63,844 bases of DNA from Clostridium sp. E02 (lineage in GTDB: Bacteria; Bacillota; Clostridia; Lachnospirales; Lachnospiraceae), in NCBI RefSeq assembly GCF_003833015.1, contig NZ_RJLQ01000025.1, positions 1-63,844 on the forward strand, written 5' to 3'. How positions within the stretch are numbered: the first letter of the stretch is position 1; the number at the start of each line of letters is the position of its first letter. Below the pieces are notes generated by a model, which did no database searches, was not told where the DNA came from, and saw nothing but the letters and a program-made list of their open reading frames with translations. Position numbers and translations under genes: made by a program. Of this stretch, positions 54,937-63,557 are shown piece after piece.

Positions 54937-57411
54937 ATGAGCCGATACACCTATACCTTGCATCCCGGAAAAACGGAATCAGAAAAAAAAACTTATAAAA
55001 GAATTAACCTTGAAAAGATGACAACCTTCCAGTTAAGTGAAATATGTCGGAGGGAAAAGCTGGTTATGCCTTCTAAAAGTCATATGGATCGGGAAGCACT
55101 CCTACGACTAATAATGCGTTTTCGCGGTCAAAAGGATTATCGGCATATCAATACGGCGTGTGAAGGCGGTTTGAATCGTCTTCAGGAATTTTTCGACCGG
55201 AATCGGATCGACATCAGCTCGAGTCAAAATGTAAGGATTCCAGGCACGATTGTCATTTACCGGGAAGCCGGTCTGAGTGAATTGGATCATTATAAAGTAG
55301 AGTCCGACGTCTTGCTATATGAGGGGAATTTATTGCTCATAGATGAAAATTTTCAGGTATACACCTGTTTTTACATAAAAGAAATGAATCATACATGCTT
55401 TTTATTTAAAGGAAAAGATATCCCTGTTCTACCCCTTGGAAAGCATCAATATTTTATTCTGTATTTTCCAAATGAACGGAATTCAGAATTCCTTTATGAC
55501 TGCTACCAGGGGAATCATACGACAATCCCCGGATATATGGAGGGAATTCGGATTCCGCTTCTTGATATAGAGGTTCGTGAAGTAATGGATACCGATCTTC
55601 CTCTTGTTATAGATTTTGGTAGTTCTAATACAACGATGGGGATCTGTCTGCCCGATGGAACTTCAAGAATAGCCAAAGCAGGTAATGGTTACATCATTCC
55701 GAGTGTAATCGGAGTGGAGGAAAGCGGAGCTGGAACGCATGATTTTGTGTTTGGGTATGAAGCGTTAGCATTAGGAGGCCAGAACTACCTAGATGAAGAT
55801 ATTCCAGTATTTTTTGACATCAAACGCTGGATTAGTGATCCAGAACGAATGGAAGGGGTCATTTTAAAAAATGGTTTTAAGTATCAAATTTCGAGAAGAG
55901 ACATGCTAAGAGCCTTTTTAGAGTATTTGATCGACCTGGCAAAACAGCAATTTAAATGCCAATTTAAAAACATACAGTTTTTGGCTCCTATCCGTCAGAA
56001 GGAGAAGTTTCAGGAGTTATTTAAAGAACTCCTTCCAGACTATAACGTAAATTGTGAATTGGATGAAGGCATGGCAGTCCTTTTTAACAGTATGAATCAA
56101 ATGATAACGAAGAACCAGTATGAAAAAGGACGTTCTTACCACGCATTGATCATAGATTGTGGAGGCGGAACCACAGATCTTACCTCTGGGAGATTTTGTA
56201 TTGAAAATAGTCGAGTTTCCTACACGATTGATTTAGAGACTCGATATGAGAATGGAGATACAAATTTTGGTGGAAATAACTTAACCTATCGAATTTTACA
56301 GATGTTAAAGATTAAAATAGGAAATGCACTTGGGTATCTGGGAAAACATAACATGGACAGCCTTTCAGAAGGAAACTCCTGTCAATTGTTAGACAATCAA
56401 TATCAGGCAATGGAGGACTTCCTTCCAACTCGGTTTAAGGATTATGAAGAGCGAAGCAGGGAACAGTATTTTCATGTGAAGAATAACTATTATTATCTTT
56501 TCTTACTTGCTGAAGAGGTAAAAAAGTCATTTTTCCAGACCAAGTTCCAATATGAAGTCTGGATCAGCACTGGGAAGGAACCGGAGGATCATAGAATATT
56601 TTTGGATAGATGGAAGTTATCAGTACTTCATGAGGGGGAGTTTACTCATATTGACCAAGAAATTCAGTTCCCACTGTATTTAAATGAAATAGAGTTGGTA
56701 TTAAGACCTGATATTTACAATCTAATGGAGCGCTTTTTGGACCAGAAGTTCGAACAGGGAGAACTGCAGGAGTATGAAATGATCAAGCTCACTGGACAAT
56801 CTTGCAAATCAAACCTGTTTACGGAAGCATTAAAACAGTACGTTCCTGGTAAGCTGATTCAGAGTGCAAAAAGGGAAGCAGAAGAAACGGAACTAAAAAT
56901 GTGCTGCCTAGAGGGGGCATTGGCTTATTTTTTGAATTGTAAACGAGGCTATATGAAGTTCAATCAGAATTACCAAGTTAGGACTTTGCCTTATGAGATT
57001 ATGACCTACACCCATGAAAATCAGGAAAAAGTACTAATAAGAAGTCTGGACCCAGAAGAGCATATCGGATATATCTCCCGTTTCATGATCGGGAAACAGC
57101 TGGATCTTTATTTAAACGACGAGAAAGGCAAGCGTCTGAAAACCTATTATTATGAATATGACACATCCAAATTTGAACGAACAACGCAAGGGGAGATTGA
57201 CGATCAGTACGCGGGAAGCGTCATTCAGGAGGAAACAGATACTATACTTGAAGGTGAAATGAAGTTCTTTGTATGGGTGTCTAGAAAACAATGGGGCTTT
57301 CTGGTGCTTCCTGTGCTAAGAGAGAATGAAGTGCTCTACAAGGGAAATGAGACTTTCTTTGATTTTGAAGATGATACTTGGGAAGAGAACTTTTTTAATG
57401 GGAGGAAGTAG
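54937..57411 (+). CDS. Hsp70/actin-fold ATPase with SAP-like N-terminus
   Basis: An 824-residue protein. Residues 29-62 (FQLSEICRREKLVMPSKSHM, then DREALLRLIMRF) resemble a SAP helix-turn-helix-like motif. The ATPase begins at about 218 with LVIDFGSSNTTMGIC (phosphate 1) and continues with ALIIDCGGGTTDLT (phosphate 2, about 404), both Hsp70/actin signatures. A later TGQSCKSNLF resembles the GGxSRxP adenosine motif. The substrate-binding part of DnaK is missing. It may unfold or assemble the apparatus, aided by the J-domain protein at 50814. The start follows GTGAGGAA. Confidence 0.8.
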   Translation: MSRYTYTLHPGKTESEKKTYKRINLEKMTTFQLSEICRREKLVMPSKSHMDREALLRLIMRFRGQKDYRHINTACEGGLNRLQEFFDRNRIDISSSQNVRIPGTIVIYREAGLSELDHYKVESDVLLYEGNLLLIDENFQVYTCFYIKEMNHTCFLFKGKDIPVLPLGKHQYFILYFPNERNSEFLYDCYQGNHTTIPGYMEGIRIPLLDIEVREVMDTDLPLVIDFGSSNTTMGICLPDGTSRIAKAGNGYIIPSVIGVEESGAGTHDFVFGYEALALGGQNYLDEDIPVFFDIKRWISDPERMEGVILKNGFKYQISRRDMLRAFLEYLIDLAKQQFKCQFKNIQFLAPIRQKEKFQELFKELLPDYNVNCELDEGMAVLFNSMNQMITKNQYEKGRSYHALIIDCGGGTTDLTSGRFCIENSRVSYTIDLETRYENGDTNFGGNNLTYRILQMLKIKIGNALGYLGKHNMDSLSEGNSCQLLDNQYQAMEDFLPTRFKDYEERSREQYFHVKNNYYYLFLLAEEVKKSFFQTKFQYEVWISTGKEPEDHRIFLDRWKLSVLHEGEFTHIDQEIQFPLYLNEIELVLRPDIYNLMERFLDQKFEQGELQEYEMIKLTGQSCKSNLFTEALKQYVPGKLIQSAKREAEETELKMCCLEGALAYFLNCKRGYMKFNQNYQVRTLPYEIMTYTHENQEKVLIRSLDPEEHIGYISRFMIGKQLDLYLNDEKGKRLKTYYYEYDTSKFERTTQGEIDDQYAGSVIQEETDTILEGEMKFFVWVSRKQWGFLVLPVLRENEVLYKGNETFFDFEDDTWEENFFNGRK

Positions 57412-57417
57412 AATTCC

Positions 57418-58017
57418 ATGGTAAGAAGTGATATAGATTTATTTTTAGCCCGTATGGTAAGGGCAAAAGACGAAAAGGATACGGGGTTGGGATGTACGGA
57501 GGATATAAAAAAGAATGCACTAGAGAAACTGAAAAAAATACGGAGAGAAATCAGTGATGTTGAAAATTTAAAATTGGAGCGCAGAGTATTCTTTGAGCTA
57601 TTTTCTATCTGTCTTCCCTCAAGCCTGCTTCAATATGAAATTAAAGAAGAACAGTTCATTGTTTTCCGCTTGGAGTCAGAACATCTGGTACTGGTGGTAA
57701 AAACGGTTCATAATGAAAAATTGATTGACTTGGAAACCATTAAAAAAAATTATAAGAATAAAATGATGGAATCCAAACAGCAAACACAATTTAATTTATC
57801 AGGCTGCAAAATAGTTAACGGAATCGAGGTATATTATTTTACGGCTGCTCATTCTATGCCAAATCAAAGTCAGATTAATTATATTATTTTATTTACTTTA
57901 TGTAACAGGACGGTCATCCTTGACTTTAATATAGGGGAAAATAGTTATTCGTATTGGAAAATAATAATAAATACACTTATTGGATCATTACGACAGGAGG
58001 GAATTTATGGAAAATGA
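57418..58017 (+). CDS. DUF1795/DcrB-like protein, putative effector chaperone
   Basis: A 199-residue soluble protein. The stretch FSICLPSSLLQ..., FIVFRLESEHLVLVVK and ILFTLCNRTVILDFNI fits the Mog1/PsbP fold of DUF1795. In Gram-negative type VI systems, DUF1795 (Eag) proteins load membrane-active effectors onto VgrG. The adjacent VgrG-like gene, which it overlaps by 11 bp, supports an equivalent job. The fold match is by pattern only; about 60 charged residues precede it. Confidence 0.5.
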   Translation: MVRSDIDLFLARMVRAKDEKDTGLGCTEDIKKNALEKLKKIRREISDVENLKLERRVFFELFSICLPSSLLQYEIKEEQFIVFRLESEHLVLVVKTVHNEKLIDLETIKKNYKNKMMESKQQTQFNLSGCKIVNGIEVYYFTAAHSMPNQSQINYIILFTLCNRTVILDFNIGENSYSYWKIIINTLIGSLRQEGIYGK

Positions 58018-59452
58018 AGAGATTATAAGCTGTGGCGAAATAATAATTGAACCAATTGGATTTATAGAAATAGATGAGATCGAAATCAATAGGAAAATAA
58101 ATGAGCATGTGTTTTTTGAAGCAACGGGTAGGATTAGGGAAGAGGAAAAAGATCATTATACCCGTGAATTGAGTTTTGGTACGGAAATAGCAGTGAAAGT
58201 CAAAAGTGGAAAAATTCTTTTCAAAGGATTAATTACGGAAACAGAATTGAGGCACCAGGGTGATTATTACATACTTCGAGTACAGGGATGTTCTCATACG
58301 GTTTTGCTGGATATGACCAAAAAGACCAGAGGATTTCATAATACTAATGGAACATTTATGGAGATTTTTCAATTCATTTCTTCGGAATATGCTGGAGCTG
58401 ATGCGATTATAAATGATGAATACCTAACAAAGACTGGTCAGTTTCTCATGCAATACAGGGAAACGGACTGGGAATTTATGAAACGTCTGGCATCCCATAA
58501 GGCGCAGGGGATATTTGCTGACAGCACATCTGGTCATCCGGCATATTATGTCGGCACTCCCATATTATATACGAATGTAAAAAATTCAGATGGGGGGTAT
58601 CAGATTAAAAAGGATCTAAAATCGTATAAAAAAGCATTAGAGGTGCCTGAAGCTACAGTTGTTGATGAGGAATATATTACATATTCCGTCCGTATGGATG
58701 AATGGCTTCATTTAGGCGAAGAGATAACTTTTAATGGGTTGAAGCTGTGCGTAAAATCAGTCCATAGTGTGTTAGAGCATGCAGTTCTAGTTCATTATTA
58801 TGAATTATGCGTAAAAAATGGTTTGAAACAAAGAAAAATATACAATGAGATATTATCTGGAAAAGCAGTTTTCGGAGAAGTTGAATCGATGAATCGAGAT
58901 AGCGTAAAAGTCCGGGTACAAGAGGAACAAAACGGACAAAGATCTGTTCTTAATGCAGTCGATGGAGATTCTTGCTGGTTCCCGTATTCTACCGTATATG
59001 CCACCAAAGATGGAAGCGGTTGGTATTGCATGCCGGAAGTAGGTGATAAGGTAAGAATTGTATTTCAGGATTCAGATGAGAAAAATGCATATGCCTCCAG
59101 TTCAGTAAATGAATATCAGCCGGGTCCACAGGAAAATGACAAGATGGCTGACTACAGGAGACGGTATATCCGTAATCCGCAGGGGATGGAAGTGGCGTGG
59201 ACTCCGGAACAAATTAATATATCAGCGAATGGGGCTTCTGTTGCAACGTTTGATCAAAACGGGGTTCTGACACTTTCGGCTGATTCAAAAATCATTCTTC
59301 ATTCAGCTGGAGACATTGTTATAGAGGCTGGTAATCAGTTTAAAGTGAATGCGTCCGATTCCATTGATATGATATGCGGAGGAAAAGGTGAAATCAATAT
59401 TAGCCAGGATGGCGTGATTGAGCTGAAAGGAAATGAAATTTACACAAATTAA
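58007..59452 (+). CDS. vgrG-like: VgrG-like spike protein
   Basis: A 481-residue protein with spike architecture. Residues 1-270 are gp27-like (IRVQG-type LRVQGCSH, then QYRETDWEFMKRLASHKAQGIFAD, which matches the VgrG core). Residues 280-380 are the gp5-type OB fold (VKVRVQEEQ, FPYSTVYA, GSGWYCMPEVGDKVRIVFQD). A beta-helix-like tail (GVLTLSADSKIILHSAGDIVIEAGN) covers 405-481. The ATG at 58007 follows AGGAGGG. It would form the membrane-piercing trimer; no fused toxin domain is seen. It is the clearest contractile-tail marker in the cluster. Confidence 0.85.
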   Translation: MENEEIISCGEIIIEPIGFIEIDEIEINRKINEHVFFEATGRIREEEKDHYTRELSFGTEIAVKVKSGKILFKGLITETELRHQGDYYILRVQGCSHTVLLDMTKKTRGFHNTNGTFMEIFQFISSEYAGADAIINDEYLTKTGQFLMQYRETDWEFMKRLASHKAQGIFADSTSGHPAYYVGTPILYTNVKNSDGGYQIKKDLKSYKKALEVPEATVVDEEYITYSVRMDEWLHLGEEITFNGLKLCVKSVHSVLEHAVLVHYYELCVKNGLKQRKIYNEILSGKAVFGEVESMNRDSVKVRVQEEQNGQRSVLNAVDGDSCWFPYSTVYATKDGSGWYCMPEVGDKVRIVFQDSDEKNAYASSSVNEYQPGPQENDKMADYRRRYIRNPQGMEVAWTPEQINISANGASVATFDQNGVLTLSADSKIILHSAGDIVIEAGNQFKVNASDSIDMICGGKGEINISQDGVIELKGNEIYTN

Positions 59453-60609
59453 TGAGTTGGGGATTATATATGGATAGGGAAAAATTGTTAAAGCAATTTA
59501 AATATGGCTATGTTCTTATCCAAGGGACAGAGCAAATGATGGAACTGGACCGGTTTTGTCGTGAAAATATGGAATTGTTATGTAAAGACTTAAGTCTTGC
59601 ATTTGACCAGTTAATCGATCGGACTAAAGAGGAACAGACAAAGCATCCGGAAAAGAATATTTTCTGTATCAGCATGAGCGTTTTAAGAAGCAGATATGTC
59701 GAAAAAGATGGAAGAGTTAAAATCTTTGCTTATGATGAATCGTTTTATCTTGATTCCAATGCAATATGGACAGAATGGGATGCTGAAATTTTATTTAAGC
59801 ATCTTTGGGAATTAGAAGACGGTCTGCAACCGTGTTTAAGAAATTTCAAAGGTGAAATCACCCACAATGACTTGAAAAATATTATACTGACTGAGTATGT
59901 CCCATATCTTATCCGGTATATAACGGAGATAGCTAGAGTTGCGCTGAGAAAAAAAAATATCCATGGACTGTCAAAGCTAAAGGTGACGGATGACTTTTGT
60001 ATTACAGCCGGTGAGTACAAAGGTAGCTTTGATGAAATTTATATAACAGAGACATTTTCTGATGAAAACCAGGAATTTGGGAAAATTCTAGAAATTAACA
60101 AAGAAAAACCGATTGAATTTTTTTGTAAAGTATATAAAAATATGAAATTAAGAAATTTTCAGTTAATAGAAATGAATTTTACGAAAAGCAATTTTTATAA
60201 CATGGATATGTCAGATTCCAACTTTGATGGGGGACTTTTCTTAAAATCCTGTTTTTATAATTGTAATTTGAAAAATACATCCTGGAAGGAAGCATTGTTA
60301 TTTGACGCGGATTTTTCTGATAGTGATTTATCAGGAGGAGACTTTACAAACTCCATAGCTCCTATTACAAAACCAAATTTGTTCAGTCGTATGATTTTTA
60401 GTCTAATAGGAGTGGATTTTAAGAATACAAATCTGACAAAAGCAAATTTTACGGGTGCGGATTTTCAAGGGGCAGATTTTAGAGAAGCAATATTGAAAGA
60501 TACAGTATTTATGGAAACCAAATTGACTTGCGCAAAGTTTAAGAAGGAGTCACTGCGTTATTTAGAACTTACACAAGAACAGTTAAGAGGCATTCAAATA
60601 TATAATTAG
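59452..60609 (+). CDS. Pentapeptide-repeat protein linked to the spike gene
   Basis: A 385-residue protein; its ATG overlaps the vgrG-like stop (TAATG). Residues 1-230 are mainly helical and not recognised. Residues 235-360 carry pentapeptide repeats A(N/D)LxG (FYNMDMSDSNFDGGLF, FDADFSDSDLSGGDF, TNLTKANFTGADFQGADF), forming a right-handed square beta-helix. In T6SS loci such proteins may cap the spike or bind effectors. An alternative ATG lies at 59470. Confidence 0.7.
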   Translation: MSWGLYMDREKLLKQFKYGYVLIQGTEQMMELDRFCRENMELLCKDLSLAFDQLIDRTKEEQTKHPEKNIFCISMSVLRSRYVEKDGRVKIFAYDESFYLDSNAIWTEWDAEILFKHLWELEDGLQPCLRNFKGEITHNDLKNIILTEYVPYLIRYITEIARVALRKKNIHGLSKLKVTDDFCITAGEYKGSFDEIYITETFSDENQEFGKILEINKEKPIEFFCKVYKNMKLRNFQLIEMNFTKSNFYNMDMSDSNFDGGLFLKSCFYNCNLKNTSWKEALLFDADFSDSDLSGGDFTNSIAPITKPNLFSRMIFSLIGVDFKNTNLTKANFTGADFQGADFREAILKDTVFMETKLTCAKFKKESLRYLELTQEQLRGIQIYN

Positions 60610-60620
60610 GGGGCGAGCTT

Positions 60621-61190
60621 TTGGAATATTTTGTATTGTCACAAGATGAAACCTTTAAAAATGGGGTTGTTATTGATCAGGACCGGTTACCTGAAGAGTT
60701 GAAAACTTCTCGTTCCCTGGGACGGAAAATAAATCTATATTTACAGAATGCACCTTTTAATGAAAAAAGCTTTAACTTAATGGTTAAAAGTAATGTTAAT
60801 AATTACTATTCTGATTTAATTGAGATTCCCCTTTTCTTAATTTCAGACCAGCTTAAAAAAATATTGTGTAGTTATGAGAGCGGGCTACAATGCAATTGTG
60901 CCATCCTAAGCGACAGGATTCATAAGATTCAGAAAGTTTACTGGCTTTGTACACTGGAAAAGGTAGACTGCCTTGGTAAAAATACAGAATTTTATTCGGA
61001 TCATTCATTGAAAAAACTAGTATTGGATGAGAAGAAAATAGGAAATAAAAAAATATTCCAGGTATCTGGAATAAGAGAGCAACGGATTATTGTTAATCTT
61101 GATGTAATGGAGAGCATATTACGAAGACCATTTACAGGGATACATATGGAAAAGGCTTATGTAGAATGTGCATATTATACTGATGATTAA
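60621..61190 (+). CDS. Unknown protein, possibly Imm11/DUF1629-like
   Basis: A 189-residue cytosolic protein starting with TTG after GGGGG. It begins YFVLSQDETFKNG and contains IPLFLISDQLKKILCSYE and KIFQVSG...IIVNLDVMESILRR, a pattern vaguely like the DUF1629 immunity-type family. It could be an immunity protein or a piece of the apparatus. The next gene begins after 40 bp. Confidence 0.45.
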   Translation: MEYFVLSQDETFKNGVVIDQDRLPEELKTSRSLGRKINLYLQNAPFNEKSFNLMVKSNVNNYYSDLIEIPLFLISDQLKKILCSYESGLQCNCAILSDRIHKIQKVYWLCTLEKVDCLGKNTEFYSDHSLKKLVLDEKKIGNKKIFQVSGIREQRIIVNLDVMESILRRPFTGIHMEKAYVECAYYTDD

Positions 61191-61230
61191 AAAATAAAGA
61201 ATAGATTTTGAGGGGACATATAAATAAAAT

Positions 61231-62124
61231 ATGACGTATCCTGATGGTGCTAAAGGTTATCTGAAGAGAAAGTATAGAAAAAATAATATTGTAGTGGAAT
61301 TTATGGTGAAGGTACTGGTAGTGGCAGGGATAGTAATTGGTGTTATTATATTTACTTTAATTATCTTATTTGTAAATAGTGTAAAGAAAGATTTACCCCC
61401 CAAAAGTGATAGCATAAAAACACAGAAGGAGTATTATGATGCAGTAGGTACTCATTTGGAAGAGAAATATGGAAAGAAATTTATAGTTAATCCTAAAGGT
61501 ACGGATGGAGGGGGGGGGCCAATTCCTTTTTCACAGGGGTGTTATACAATGACCTATGAGGCTTATGCGGAGGAAGATCCAAATTTCATCTTTTTCGTGG
61601 ATGTAATTCCAAAGTCAATAGAAAATAATAATATAAGTGAAATACGTGACAATTACTGTTGGAAATTTTTGAAGAAAAAGCTGAAAAATAATATTAAAGA
61701 GAATTTAGAAGTGAATTTATCTGAGGATTATAAATTATTAATTAATCTATCGAATGGTGTAACTTTTGAAAATTATTTAAATTCGGATTCGATAATGGAG
61801 GATTACTTTCGAAGTAACAGTCTGAAACCAATCATTTATATATATGTATTCACAATAGAGAGTGGAGAAGATTTAGAAGTAAAAACAGAGCAATACATGT
61901 CTCTATTTTTAAATGAAATTAAGGCAAAATCCAAAAGTGTGAAGATAAAATTCACCTATTATGCGATCCAAAATAGAGAGGATTTTGAAGCAATTAATGT
62001 AATGAAGGAAGAAAAGAGTAATTTAATGTTATATAGAAATAATATTGAAGCAACATTTAAGCCAATTAAATATATAAAAAAGGAAAAAAAAATAGAATTG
62101 GTGATAGATACAGATGACTTATAA
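61231..62124 (+). CDS. Membrane-anchored protein A, putative immunity protein
   Basis: A 297-residue protein with a single span at residues 27-53 (VKVLVVAGIVIGVIIFTLIILF) and an extracellular or periplasm-like domain. It is paralogous to the gene at 62675: shared segments are VEFMVKVL, EKYGKKFIVNP, PIPFSQG, EIRDNYCWK and EDYKLLI. It is followed by a lipase-type gene; the alternation with such genes suggests immunity to a membrane-acting lipase. The ATG is about 16 nt from GAGGGG, so the start is uncertain. Confidence 0.65.
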   Translation: MTYPDGAKGYLKRKYRKNNIVVEFMVKVLVVAGIVIGVIIFTLIILFVNSVKKDLPPKSDSIKTQKEYYDAVGTHLEEKYGKKFIVNPKGTDGGGGPIPFSQGCYTMTYEAYAEEDPNFIFFVDVIPKSIENNNISEIRDNYCWKFLKKKLKNNIKENLEVNLSEDYKLLINLSNGVTFENYLNSDSIMEDYFRSNSLKPIIYIYVFTIESGEDLEVKTEQYMSLFLNEIKAKSKSVKIKFTYYAIQNREDFEAINVMKEEKSNLMLYRNNIEATFKPIKYIKKEKKIELVIDTDDL

Positions 62125-62162
62125 TTTTAAAGTCATTCACAATGAAATGAGGTTGAGATAAT

Positions 62163-62642
62163 ATGGAGGAAATAAAAGATAAAGATGCGGCTAAGCTTGT
62201 TAGTTTGATTTATGGAACTACTATGTATAGGAATTGGGGAGAGGCAGATAGCAATAAATTAAGTGATATAGTAACAATTATGAAAGATAGTGTCTCAAAA
62301 AGTCCTGATAATAAACTCGGCGGTGAAATGATTAAAGAAGAATTCCTGGACGAAATCAAAGAATTTACGAATAATGACAAAACCGATTTCGGAGCCATGA
62401 CACTAATAGATCCTCAAAACAAGGTAAAACCGACGATTATATTTCGTGGTACTGCAGGTGTTTCCTCCCAAATCCCATCACAAAAAGAAGTAGCATCCTA
62501 TGTAATAAACTCCGGCTTGGATCACGTTATCTTGGCAGGTCACTCAGAAGGGGGAAATATGGCGGCCTACTGTTCCTATTTTCTTCCGGAAGGTATGGTT
62601 GATAGAGTTTATTCCTATGACGGACAGGGAGAATCACAATGA
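62163..62642 (+). CDS. Truncated serine-lipase-type (DUF2974-like) protein, putative effector
   Basis: A 159-residue protein. The N-terminus (IKDKDAAKLVSLIYGTTMYRN) is shared with the partial gene at 63558. Later come PTIIFRGTAG (oxyanion-type FRGT) and HVILAGHSEGGNMAAYCSYF with the nucleophile elbow GHSEG. The chain stops soon after YSYDGQGE, before any Asp/His of the triad, and the stretch between FRGTAG and QKEVA is short. So it is probably a cut-down remnant, or the front end of an exchangeable effector. Confidence 0.6.
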   Translation: MEEIKDKDAAKLVSLIYGTTMYRNWGEADSNKLSDIVTIMKDSVSKSPDNKLGGEMIKEEFLDEIKEFTNNDKTDFGAMTLIDPQNKVKPTIIFRGTAGVSSQIPSQKEVASYVINSGLDHVILAGHSEGGNMAAYCSYFLPEGMVDRVYSYDGQGESQ

Positions 62643-62674
62643 ATACAGAGGTCCTAGGGAGGTACTAATTAGGT

Positions 62675-63535
62675 ATGAATAAAAACTCTGTTAATAATGT
62701 GGTGGAATTTATGGTAAAGGTACTGATAGTTTTTGGGATTGTAATTGGTGTAATTATATTTACTTTAATTATCTTATTTATGAAAGAGATAATAGGTTAC
62801 CATAAAAGAGGAGAAGAAAAGATACAAATTATTACAGACGAGTATCCAGCAGCCATAGAAAACCATCTTGAGAGTAAATATGGAGAAAAATTCATCATTA
62901 ACCCTAAGTGGATTCGTACAGGTGGAGGTTCACCAATTCCATTTTCTGAGGATGGTTCCCCTATATATTATGAGGCATATGCAAAGAATGATTCGAAATT
63001 TATTTTCCGTATATATGTGGACTCAATATCAGAAAAAGATCATAGCATAAAGGAGATACGTGATGGCTATTGTTGGAAATATCTAAGGGAGCAAGTAAGA
63101 GCGTATTTTGAGAAACGTATAGTGGGAGTAATTAATCAAGATTATAAATTAGTAGTTGATGTGAATCCAGATATTACTTTTGACAATAACGTTAATCTAA
63201 ATTCACCAACAGAATCATACTTTAAATATGCAAACAGAAAAGCTAGTATATGCATATATTTGATTTTAAATGAGAATACAAAAATAAGTGAAAAAGAGAT
63301 TTTAAGAGATAAATTATATAAAGTATTAAAAGAATACTATAATAAGTTTGATAAGAACATGTATATTGAATTGGAATGTTTTGCAGCAAAAACTCAAGAT
63401 GATTTTATTAAGTTGGATGATAAAAATAACGAAAACAAGATTTTTGTTACGGTAAAAAGTGTTTCTACATCTAATTATGACCCATGGGGGGTAAACTTGG
63501 AAACTATATTTACAATAGATGTTATTAATGATTGA
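62675..63535 (+). CDS. Membrane-anchored protein B, paralogue of the 61231 gene
   Basis: A 286-residue paralogue of the 61231 product. A span (VEFMVKVLIVFGIVIGVIIF) at residues 9-36 precedes an external domain with SKYGEKFIINP, GGGSPIPFSEDG, EIRDGYCWKYL and DYKLVVDVN. The N-terminal membrane region is nearly identical to that of its paralogue while the C-terminal half has diverged, the pattern of paired immunity genes under selection. It starts after GGGAGG and lies between two lipase-type genes. Confidence 0.65.
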   Translation: MNKNSVNNVVEFMVKVLIVFGIVIGVIIFTLIILFMKEIIGYHKRGEEKIQIITDEYPAAIENHLESKYGEKFIINPKWIRTGGGSPIPFSEDGSPIYYEAYAKNDSKFIFRIYVDSISEKDHSIKEIRDGYCWKYLREQVRAYFEKRIVGVINQDYKLVVDVNPDITFDNNVNLNSPTESYFKYANRKASICIYLILNENTKISEKEILRDKLYKVLKEYYNKFDKNMYIELECFAAKTQDDFIKLDDKNNENKIFVTVKSVSTSNYDPWGVNLETIFTIDVIND

Positions 63536-63557
63536 TAAAAGTGGAGGGAAAACTAAA

